From Phallusia fumigata (lineage: Eukaryota; Chordata; Ascidiacea; Phlebobranchia; Ascidiidae): a stretch of DNA of 23,229 nucleotides. Location of the stretch: positions 1 through 23,229 of the forward strand of contig QXVZ01028870.1 of NCBI GenBank assembly GCA_008931825.1. The letters are read 5' to 3'. This document shows, one piece after another, positions 1 to 8,459 of the stretch (its first letter is position 1; every line of letters begins with the position of its first letter). A model generated the notes under the pieces. The model worked only from the letters and a program-made list of their open reading frames with translations, was not told the DNA's origin and did no database searches. The position numbers were made by a program, and so were the translations under genes.

Positions 1-1850
1 AGGTAATCCAAACTCAATGCATCTTGAATGTATTGTATATTCGTCGAAGTGGGACAAACGTTGGTCGCCAGATAAGAAAACGCAACGAAGGGTTGTTGGC
101 ATACCATTATTCCACAGTCCATGTTTGCATTGTACTGAAATTAAAGTGGTTTGTTTTGATGTAAATTTTGTTTAGGTAAAATAAAAGGAATTCCCTAAAG
201 TGTTACGAACGGCATGCTCATTTTCCCAACTACAAGGACCTTGCGTGCGAATTCCACTTCTGCACAAGTGCTGATTAAAAGCGATCGTCACTCCCAGCTA
301 GTGACGCAACCGGTTATTATGCAGTCAATGACGAGGATGAATAGATTGTGTTGTGTCGTCGGTTATGTTAGACTCCTCAGCTCTAATGGTTAGCTGTATT
401 GACTTCGCATTCCAACGATTAGCTAACACAATCACATCTGACTCAACAGCCCCGAAGATTAGTTAACGCCTTGATATTTAACTACACATCCTACACAAAA
501 GAATACCTATCCAACTACACACCACTTAATTACACAACCCCAACGTGTATCTTTCCCCATTTTGTTTAAATTCATAGGTCCAGTGGTACGTGGGTGAAAC
601 GTTATGCGTTAAAATAAAGCAATAATTCCGAAAAAAATGAAATTTTGACAGTAGGCTATGTTGATTCGATGATAGCTGATTTTATTCGTGGGTCGGTGTT
701 GTTTGTTACTTGTTTTGTTTGACACAAAAAGTGGGTAGGTTTGGTGTTTGCAAAGCTTCAACTTTCGTCACAGACGTTGCCTGTTTGGAAAACTCCTATT
801 ATTTTATTGCGAAGAAGAAACGACTTTGACCTGGTATGTTCAGCGGGTTAAAATTGAGTTTTAAAACTTTTAGATGAGTGCGCAACACTTCACACTGATA
901 ATAAGCATAACGAGCATCGAAAACCAACTGAAGGAGGTTAATAACAAACTAACACATATTTGTATAAGACTTTTGTATTTACACGGACTCAAAACAAACA
1001 GATATACAGCCGCAGTAACGTTTCTGTTGATATTTTTTCCATCAGTCAGTCAAGTTCCGTTGCTCTTCCTGAAACAGATAAATACAGTTGATGTATATAG
1101 CGTTAGGTCGTTGTCAGTTGCTTATTCTCTCGCCTAAAAGTTTTCTGTTTAATGAAACATATATTTTGAGGTCGATTTATATTGTTTCGAATGCCTTTTT
1201 GGGCATTTTAGGCAAACACACCTTTTTATAAACTACACTTGATTCCCAAACGAAAACACTGATATGCCTTTTTTTGCCTAATGATTTTTTTTCATTTTTC
1301 AAGCTTTTTTAAATAGTTCACTTTGTTGTGGTATAAACAATGGTTGTTTGAGCAAGCATACAGTAAAAAAATTAAGCAAGCATAGAAGTTTGAGTAAGCA
1401 TAAAGTATAAAAGTGAATAACTTACTCGCATGTAGCTAATTCAACCGCCAGCTCTCCGTTGGCCAGACACGCGTTTCTTTCAATGCCCTTCAGTTCATAT
1501 CCATCTTTGCAAGCCAGGTCAAATACGACAAAGATGTCAAACACGGTCTGGTTTTTTGGANAGGGCTTATGAGAGGGAGGGTCATCTAGGTACATTGTTT
1601 CGAAGCCCGGAAGCAAAGGCGGAGCTGTGACCAAAAGGCCGTTTAAAGAAGTGTTTTATTTCAACATAATCTTTTCTATGATTTTCAAGTGAGCATCTGT
1701 TAGAGTTTATTGCACAATAAATCTTTAATTAGCGTCAATGTTGGTGTTTATTTACAAATAACTTTGCAAATGTAAGCAAGCTTTACCAAAGCTTTTAGCA
1801 ATGCACTTTTTGCACTCATCTTGACCAACGTTTACCAAATAGATTGAGTT
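1..1850. repeat. First copy of the segment repeated at 2780-4745
   Basis: Matches 2780-4745 (see that entry). Bases 1-1420 hold no exon I can support: the small plus-strand ORF at 874-1137 is frameshifted by a 4-bp indel in the other copy. The similarity continues past exon A into A-B intron sequence and ends near 1850, where it gives way to the region of a signal-peptide exon instead of exon B. Confidence 0.7.
1426..1560 (-). CDS. CCP exon A (1.5 kb), 5' part missing at an n
   Basis: The 3' part of an A exon (PKNQTVFDIFVV, LACKDGYELKG, CLANGELAVELATCE) with donor GTAAGT and phase 2 exit. It differs by one residue (Lys for Arg) from the A exon at 4.3 kb over the shared part. The first Cys and the acceptor fall in the roughly 182 bp missing at the n at 1561. 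The truncation is therefore probably an assembly gap, not a biological deletion. It could be the CCP joined to the signal-peptide exon at 2036. Confidence 0.65.
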
Positions 1851-1966
1851 TTGTGGATCCATCACCTCCTACACAATACATTTACAATACAAGTTTACCT
1901 AAATATGCTGTTGTTCATACAAATAATTTGATACAGGGTTTGTATGAAAAGGTAAAAGTAACATAC

Positions 1967-2036
1967 CTTGTCCGTTAACCAGAAAAACAACACTTGCCAA
2001 TATCAGACATTTCAACATTAAATATTTCCTGTCCAT
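1967..2036 (-). CDS. Signal-peptide exon of a second family member
   Basis: The ATG at 2036-2034 is in a good context (GCTACCATGG). It opens 23 codons, with MDRKYLMLK then the hydrophobic core CLILASVVFLV and NGQ, a typical signal peptide. One more base precedes a GTATGT donor at 1961-1966, giving phase 1 exit, which fits entry into a CCP exon. It lies in the position where exon B would be in the paralogous block and just upstream of exon A at 1.5 kb. The simplest reading is the first coding exon of a head-to-tail neighbour of the main gene. Confidence 0.6.
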
Positions 2037-2040
2037 GGTA

Positions 2041-2779
2041 GCTTCGTTGGTTTAAAAACTTGTTTTCTGACTAGAAGCGTATTTAATACTGAGAGGAGTC
2101 GTTGAGAAAACGTTTCATTTACTTGAGACTTTATACTACAGCTAGTGTGTATGCAAAGTATTGTTTCCTTTGTTCTGATACAAGCCTTGGGCAGTTCGTT
2201 GAAAACTGGAGTTTCGAGGAATTCATTAGCATTTGATGTGGTACTTGTGTACTGGCATTGCAAATTTGTCATACAATAAGTAAGCGTAAGAATTTGGAAA
2301 ACGTAATCGGTAAGCGTGTATTTTTGGAAATATTTATAAAATTGTCTTCGATAAGCGTGCGCTACTTTGGAGAAAGTCACTTTAATTGAATGTGAAAAGT
2401 TTTATGGAAATTTGCAAGCCACACATTTCCATGTCGTGAGGATAATGTGCATATTTATAGTTTGCTCAGATGCAGTCACGCAAAGGGAAAACGAAAGCCT
2501 GGGACAACGCTTACGACTGCCTTTGGATCATTTCAGGATACTTTGTAAATAAAACAATTTGTTTTTGCTGTAGGTTTACAATGCAAAATTAGTTTCTTTG
2601 CACCTCCGCGAACCAAGAACTAAACAAACTGTAAAAACACGTCTCTGACTTTCCATTGTGACTAGAAGGGTGGAAATAGCTTTTTGTAATTACCTCATGG
2701 TTTGTTTCTTTTCAAGGCTAAAAATAGTTTCCCTAATCATTATCTCATTATCGGGTCTTAATCATAACAGAACAAATTG
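2041..2779 (-). promoter_or_regulatory. Candidate promoter region of the second gene
   Basis: About 740 bp upstream of the signal-peptide exon at 2036, without a supported exon. Minus-strand TATA-like sequences are seen at 2331-2338 and 2452-2459 (both TATAAATA) and a weaker one at 2080-2088 (ATTAAATA type), the last about 45 bp before the ATG. Which, if any, is used cannot be decided. The main gene must end somewhere between here and 4156, so this is also an intergenic boundary. Confidence 0.25.
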
Positions 2780-4745
2780 AGGTAATCCAAACTCAATGCA
2801 TCTTGAATGTATTGTATATTCGTCGAAGTGGGATAAACGTTGGTTGCCAGATAAGAAAACGCAACGAAGGGTTGTTGGCGGACCTTTATTCCACAGTCCA
2901 TGTTTGCATTATACTGAAATTGAAGTCGTTTGTTTTGATGTAAATTTTGTTTAGGTAAAATAAAATGAATCCCCTAAAGTGTTACGAACGGCATGCTCAT
3001 TTTCCCAAACTACAAGGACCTTGCGTGCGAATTCCACTTCTGCACAAGTGCTGATTAGAAGCGATCGTTACTCCCAGCTAGTGACGCAACCAGGCATCAT
3101 GCAGTCAATGACGAGGATGAATAGATTGTGTTGTGTCGTCGGTTATGTTTGAATCCTCAGCTCTAATGGTTAGCTGTATTGACTTCGCATTCCAACGATT
3201 AGCTAGCACAATCACATCTGACTCAACAGCCCCAAGATTAGTTAACGCCTTGATATTTAACTACACATCCTACACAAAAGAATACCTATCCACTTACACA
3301 CTATTTGACTTCACAACCCCAACGTGTATCTTTCCCTATTGCGTTTAAATTCATAGGCCCAGTGGTACGTGGGTAAAACGTGATGCGTTAAAATAAAGCA
3401 ATAATTCCGAAAAAAATGAAATTTTGACAGTATGTTGATTCGATGATAGCTGATTTTATTCGTGGGTCGGTGTTGTTTGTTACTTGTTTTGTTTGAACAA
3501 AAAATGTGTAGGTTTGGTGTTTGCAGAGCTTCAAATTTCGGCACAGACATTATTGTATTGCGAAGAAGAAACGACTTTGACCTGGCATGTTCAGCGAGTT
3601 GAAAGTGAGTTTTAAAACTTTTAGATGAGTGCGCGGCACTTCCCACTGCTAATAAGCATAACAAGCATCGAGAACCAACTGAAGGAGGTTAATAACGAAC
3701 CAACACATATTTGTATCAGAGTTTTTTATTTACACGGACTCAAAACAAACGCATATAAAGCAGCAGTAACGTTGCTGTTGATATTTTTTCCATCAGTCAG
3801 TCAAGTTCGTTCCGTTGATCTTCCTGAGACAGATAAATACAGTTGATAAATATAGCGTTAGGTCATTGTCAGTTGCCTATTCTCTCTCCTAAAAGTTTTC
3901 TGTTTAATGAAACATATATTTAGAGGTCGATTTATATTGTTTCGAATGCCTTTTTTAGCATTTTAGCCAGTCACACCTTTTTATAAACTACACTTGATTC
4001 CCAAACGAAAACACTGATATGCCTTTTTTTGCCCAATGATTTTTTTTCATTTTTCAAGCTTTTTTAAATAGTTTACTTTGTTGTGGTATAAACAATGGTT
4101 GTTTGAGCAAGCATACAGTAAAAAAATTAAGCAAGTATAAAAGTGAATAACTTACTCGCATGTAGCTAATTCAACCGCCAGCTCTCCGTTGGCCAGACAC
4201 GCGTTTCTTTCAATGCCCTTCAGTTCATATCCATCTCTGCAAGCCAGGTCAAATACGACAAAGATGTCAAACACGGTCTGGTTTTTTGGAATGATGTATC
4301 CATTTTTCGGCTGCGGGGGCTCACAAATCTCCTTATATAACTCTGTGACACAGAAAACAGTTGTCAACAAACAATAGCGCGTCCACCACTCCGGTGCCCG
4401 AGCCGTTCGTCACGGGTTTATCCACCCCTGTTACACACGGAATAAAGTTGTGGCCAACGTATAAGCCGTGACAGGGCTTATGAGAGAGGGAGGGTCATCT
4501 AGGTACATTGTTTCAGAGCCCAGAAGCAAAGGCAGAGCTATGACCAAAGGGCCGTTTAAAAGAATTGTGTTTTTTAACATATACTTTTCTATAACTATTA
4601 AGAAAGCGTCTGTTAAGGTTTATTGCACAATTAGCAACAGCAATGTTAGTTTAAATTTTCAAATAACTTTGCAAATGTAAGCAAGCCTCACCAAAGATTT
4701 CACAATGTACTTTTTTATCCATCTTTACAAACATTTACCAAACAG
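2780..4745. repeat. Second copy of the 1-1850 segment
   Basis: From 2780 onward the sequence matches the window from base 1 with scattered substitutions and small indels, through exon A and into the A-B intron, fading near 4745. About 182 bp of this copy (4291-4472) is absent at the n at 1561 in the other. The indels in the first 1.4 kb are not multiples of three and break every shared ORF, so this part looks non-coding. Copies may be tandem duplicates or misplaced alleles. Confidence 0.75.
4156..4342 (-). CDS. CCP/sushi exon A (4.3 kb), phase 1-2
   Basis: The module runs LYKEI then CEPPQPKNGYIIPKNQTVFD, VVFDLACRDGYELKG and CLANGELAVELATCE. The four Cys are intact. The acceptor CTGTGTCACAG is followed by 187 bp, and the donor GTAAGT follows two bases of a codon, giving phase 2 exit like A at 10.4 kb. 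D (6.1 kb) exits in phase 1 and could be spliced directly to this exon. It is nearly identical in protein to the truncated A exon at 1426-1560. A phase-2 tail exon would be expected between 2.4 and 4.15 kb; a candidate acceptor (TATCTGTCTCAG near 3828) would add about nine residues before a stop, but this is weak. Confidence 0.72.
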
Positions 4746-4863
4746 ATCCAAAACCTGAAGGCAGTCTAAACAAAACGACTGACTCTCTGACGCCACCTTG
4801 CGCAGTATTTACAACTGTTACATTGTAAGTATTTAAATCAAAATTGTTTTAAATTCTCCGTAC

Positions 4864-5056
4864 CAATGCATTCTGGAACATCACCAAATATGGTTCCGTC
4901 TGGTTGGCAGAAGCTCGCAGAAAGTCCGATCATTTCGTAGCCTTCCATACATTCGTAAAAAATAAGTTCGTTTGGTTGCCAGCTTGTCTGACCCGGTGGG
5001 ACAATCATTCCGTTTACCGGAATTTCAGGATTGTTGCAAGACACTAGTGGTGGCAG
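4864..5056 (-). pseudogene. CCP exon B (4.95 kb) with a 14-bp deletion in the linker
   Basis: The CCP module itself is intact: CNNPEIPVNGMIVPPGQTSW, LIFYECMEGYEMIG, CQPDGTIFGDVPECIG, with donor GTACGG. Compared with B at 11.9 kb, 14 bases are missing from the Thr/Pro linker between the acceptor and the first Cys. The exon is therefore 193 bp and enters in phase 0 instead of phase 1. After any phase-1 exon it would be out of frame. It could only be read after an exon that exits in phase 0, which the damaged C next to it would do, were it not for its stop. Confidence 0.65.
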
Positions 5057-5522
5057 CTGTAAAATATGAGAATAAGTTGTTTTTCTTTTGCGGAATTTAA
5101 CATGTTCTCGCAATGGTTTGCACAACCACCAACTCATTGACTGCATTAACCTTTGCTATAATAAAACGTACAAGGGTTTTTTTTCGCCAAGAGCATTGCC
5201 TAAACATCTAAGAATATGTTTGTACAGCATTGGGGTTATCACTATACGCCAGGTCTGTATACTTTACACACTATATTTTCTGAAAATTGGTCAAGCAGCA
5301 CCATAGTCCAATTATGTGGGTATTATTTCGGTACACAAAGTTGAGCAATCCAAGTTTTTTTGCGGCAAAGTTTTCGCAACAAACATGTTGAAAAACCATG
5401 TGAAGCTTCACCAAAGGTACCAGAAATATGGCCCAAAACATTCAAGCAATTTCGTAAATGGTACCAGAAAATTATCTGCGTGTTGCCATAGTCTCCAAGG
5501 CTTAAAGCGCCAACACCCATAC

Positions 5523-5713
5523 TTCACATGTAGACTCTGGTGACGACAAAACGCCGTCAAACTGTCAAAACGAACTAGTTTCGCCCCCTAGATCAAAACC
5601 GTTTGAAGAATCGAAGTGAAAAAGTTCCCCAGGATTGGCGCTCGATTTTCCGCTGACCACGAAACCGTTTTCCGGATTCGTGATTGAACAAATGACCGTT
5701 GTGCTGTCCGACA
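5523..5713 (-). pseudogene. Broken CCP exon C (5.6 kb)
   Basis: Paralogue of C at 13.1 kb with three defects. The second Cys is Ser (HFDSSNGFDL against HFGCSGGFDL). The third Cys codon TGT is TGA, a stop at 5565-5567. One G is missing at the donor (TGTGAAGTATGG against TGTGAAGGTATGG), so the exon would exit in phase 0 and is 191 bp long instead of 192. The acceptor is kept. Confidence 0.85.
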
Positions 5714-6026
5714 CTACACACGGCAAGCGGCTCATGGTTGAATATAATATTGTTATTTGGATATGATATTGCCCTAAGGTATTAAATGGCATCACGTTTT
5801 TAGGACATAAGTGTGCATTTTTCTCTTCTTTTCGTTTGGAAGAAAGTAAACCCCAGCGCTCAGGAGATGCAGGCTCTTTTAAGCGACCCACCTAGTATAT
5901 TTGGCTGGCTTAGTGGTTTTTTGGTAAAACTTGTTGCAGCTTGTCAAAAGTTTCTATCTGCGCAGTTTAGGTTTAAAAGCTCAGTACATGTTTTCTGTTG
6001 TGTCTTCTGGCAAGATGTGAACGTAC

Positions 6027-6221
6027 CGACGCAGGTTGGAGAATTAGCTGAGTATTCCCCGTTCGACTGACATAGGATGGAGGCAGGTTGACGCGACGGC
6101 TCGAACCCGAGCGAGCATTCAAACTGCACGGTGTCTCCTGCAACCCATGCCTCTGATTTGGGATTGGAAATGGTGACCAATGATGGTAGGATAGGCGCTG
6201 GACAGACGACAACCACTGAAA
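6027..6221 (-). CDS. CCP/sushi exon D (6.1 kb paralogue, intact)
   Basis: A 195-bp phase 1-1 exon closely related to D at 15.0 kb: CPAPILPSLVTISNPKSEAW, VQFECSLGFEPS, CQSNGEYSANSPTCVG. The four Cys are intact. The donor GTACGT is good. The acceptor is TTTTTTTTAG, partly formed from the breakpoint sequence rather than the parental GGCAG. Coding potential is therefore preserved despite decay of the exons around it. It is not known whether it is still transcribed. Confidence 0.65.
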
Positions 6222-6230
6222 CTAAAAAAA

Positions 6231-6335
6231 ACATCATTGCGTTTGGTGGCACTTCGGGGTAGCCTTACTTTGATGCTCCATTACCACCAGGAACTGAAAC
6301 CGAAGGATCGATAGCAATTGCTAGCGTTTAAAACT
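6231..6335 (-). pseudogene. 5' fragment of an E-type exon joined to the D intron
   Basis: The minus strand reads an E-type linker (LAIAIDPSVS) and then YPEVPPNA, after which it passes straight into the pyrimidine tract and acceptor of exon D. The rest of the E exon is missing. The codon before the expected Cys position is TAA and the Cys itself is lost. Upstream sequence (6336-6600) resembles the introns of E'. This marks a recombination breakpoint near 6231-6238. Confidence 0.7.
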
Positions 6336-7046
6336 ATTATTGTATTTACTTAATTGAAAAAATATATATATTTACATTTAGTCTAAAGAAGAATATATAC
6401 GCATTGTGGTTTTGGGTCCCATTTGTGAATGAATAATTGCCAAATCAAATCACCCTTAGGTTTGTTTTTAGTTTTTTTCTCATTGTGATATCATCGAGCG
6501 TGTGGTTAAAAGTTTGCAAACAATTTGAAAGCAGAAGAGGTTCGCTGAGTAAAAACGCGAGTTACCTGCTCTGTGAATGCGGCATTTGTATGAATGGGTA
6601 AACTTTTTAAATGCCAACTTTGTGTTCACATTGTCTCATACACATTGGTCCCCTTTTTTGGCTACGCTTATACTACTATGTCTGACTGGTTTAACTATTC
6701 CGGCGCCGGAGCCGCACAGACTTGAATAGCTAAACCAGTGTTATCCAACTGGGGTGACGTTTGCAGGGCTCAGGGTTGCCGCGACCAATTTACTAGTATT
6801 GCTTTCGCATTATGGTAAGTACAACCATGACAGTAAATAGCCTAATGCTTGCAAAATGGACGGATGTGATTAAGTCTATACCTCATAAATAAAATATACA
6901 ATGACAGGTTACTTCATATTATTCCTTTTTGTAATTGCCATGCAAGCCGCTGCCGCGATACTCAAGTCTTAGAAAAGGGGTGCCGCAAAACATAAATAGT
7001 TTGGGTGTAAATTTAACATGCAATAGCACATGTGGCAGTTTCCCTC

Positions 7047-7285
7047 CCTTCGCAAAATGGCACAGCCCTATAAATGGTTCCACCTGCTAGGCACATACGA
7101 ATTTTCGTACTGCCCGCAGCTAGCTTGTAACCGGGGACACAATAGTATAGAGTGAGTTCATTAGCTTCCCATTTTGTCTTGCCCTCAGGTACTATCTTTG
7201 CGTTTGGTGGCACTTCGGGGTAGCAGTACTATGTTGCTCCGTTATCTTCAGGAACTGGGACGACCGACGGATCGATGGCAATTGG
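7047..7285 (-). pseudogene. Broken CCP exon E
   Basis: Paralogue of E': YPEVPPNAKIVPEGKTKW, LTLYYCVPGYKL, CLAGGTIYRAVPFC. The codon two before the first Cys is TAG where E' has AAG. The E' acceptor has been replaced by a run of C (a nearby AAG could serve instead). The donor is gone: the sequence after the last Cys reads GAAGGGAGGG where E' has GAAAGTATAG. With a stop and no donor it cannot be a functional internal exon. It may be skipped without frame change because the exon family is phase 1-1. Confidence 0.75.
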
Positions 7286-7287
7286 GG

Positions 7288-7560
7288 GTGCTTCAGATGC
7301 AGCTTGATCGACCTCTATTTCCGAGGAAATTTTTTTGAAAGTTGTATTTTTGATTCAGATTTATCAATTCGACTTTGTTAACAGGGACAGCCCAATTTTT
7401 TTTAAGTAACGATTTTTCGAATGTTCAGATGAACCAGTTACTTTTTTAATCTTTAAGACAGGATTACTGCGTAAAGCAGTTTCGAAATCACTGATTAAGG
7501 TGTCAATTCCACGTTTTTTCAAATTTACTGAGTCTAGACCTTTGGCCAAAAACAATTACT
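7288..7560 (-). other. Foreign-looking 270-bp segment replacing an intron, with a 63-codon ORF
   Basis: Upstream of the broken E exon the sequence is unlike the corresponding intron of E', although similarity resumes at about 7561 (TTACCGGTT, also at 8667). The minus strand holds a 63-codon ORF at 7555-7364 (fragments KKRGIDTLISDFETALRSNP and SEHSKNRYLKKIGLSLL). A second frame next to the exon reads EIEVDQAASEAPP and runs into the E linker. I recognise no family. It may be an inserted mobile-element fragment or an exon from elsewhere. Confidence 0.3.
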
Positions 7561-7750
7561 AATTACCGGTTGATAAATAAAGACCCGTTCTTAAGGCGAT
7601 GCATGGTTTACGGAACAGTATACACAGAAAGAAGTTGTCAATAAACAATAGCTTGTTGACTACTTTGGCGCCCAATCATGCAAGCAATCTTGCTGAAATG
7701 TTAAACTGTTCATGCAATAGCACGTGTGACAGTTTAAATGTTTTCTATAC

Positions 7751-7987
7751 TTTCACAAAATTGCTTAACCCCATATATGGTTCCATCTGGTTGGCAGAAA
7801 CGAAGCCTCAAGCTGCCCACAAATAGCTTGTAGCCGGCCAAACACTCGAATAGAACGAGTTCAAGGGGTTCCCATGTTGTCTTTCCTTCAGGTACCATCT
7901 TTGCGTTTGGTGGCACTTCAGGGTAGCAGTACTTTCTTGCTTCTTTGCCTCCAGGAACTGGGGCGGCCGACGGCTTGATGGCAATTG
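7751..7987 (-). CDS. CCP/sushi exon E' (intact)
   Basis: A 237-bp phase 1-1 exon. A linker (AIKPSAAPVPGGKEARKY) leads to CYPEVPPNAKMVPEGKTTW, then LVLFECLAGYKLFVG and CQPDGTIYGVKQFCES. The four Cys are intact; the Trp position is Ile-Tyr. Donor GTATAG; acceptor AATGCTAG with a weak pyrimidine tract. It lies downstream of A (10.4 kb), which exits in phase 2, so it cannot be joined to A in frame. It could be joined after E2 or B (phase 1) if A is skipped, or be an orphan. Confidence 0.7.
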
Positions 7988-8458
7988 CTAGCATTCAAAA
8001 TCAAAAGTTTGTGTGAGAAAGGACATTTGGGCGGCGCTTAAAAAAGTAACTCTTTAACATTTGCTTAAAAATAACAATTTGAAAACATTTTGATCACTGA
8101 AGAAATNCAAAATTGCTTAACCCCATATATGGTTCCATCTGGTTGGCAGAAACGAAGCCTCAAGCTGCCCACAAATAGCTTGTAGCCGGCCAAACACTCG
8201 AATAGAACGAGTTCAAGGGGTTCCCATGTTGTCTTTCCTTCAGGTACCATCTTTGCGTTTGGTGGCACTTCAGGGTAGCAGTACTTTCTTGCTTCTTTGC
8301 CTCCAGGAACTGGGGCGGCCGACGGCTTGATGGCAATTGCTAGCATTCAAAATCAAAAGTTTGTGTGAGAAAGGACATTTGGGCGGCGCTTAAAAAAGTA
8401 ACTCTTTAACATTTGCTTAAAAATAACAATTTGAAAACATTTTGATCACTGAAGAAAT
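7756..8458. repeat. 351-bp exact duplication around the n at 8107
   Basis: Bases 7756-8106 and 8108-8458 are identical, with the single n between them. The right arm starts three codons before the end of exon E' and so lacks a donor site. This is again an unmerged contig overlap rather than a true extra exon. Confidence 0.88.
8108..8339 (-). CDS. CCP exon E' (right partial copy, assembly duplicate)
   Basis: Identical to E' at 7756-7987, with the same acceptor, but cut by the n at 8107 just before the fourth Cys, so it has no donor. It should be merged with the left copy. Confidence 0.8.
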
Positions 8459-8459
8459 T

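Noticed and set aside
874..1137. Plus-strand ORF (87 codons) repeated as a 73-codon ORF at 3625-3846
   Set aside because: The two copies differ by a 4-bp indel that shifts the frame; the similarity is explained by the segment duplication. There is no domain or clear splice signal.
1816..2036. A small secreted peptide precursor made by joining the signal-peptide exon at 2036 to an apparent exon at 1868-1816 that carries a Gly-Lys-Arg site
   Set aside because: Similar sequence occurs downstream of both B exons (near 4720-4750 and 11690-11715) as intron, and there the Gly-Lys-Arg is not kept. The motif is most likely chance.
3311..3664. Minus-strand ORF of 117 codons with a hydrophobic start
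   Set aside because: It starts with TTG, and the matching sequence at 560-890 has non-triplet indels and stops, so it is not conserved as coding.
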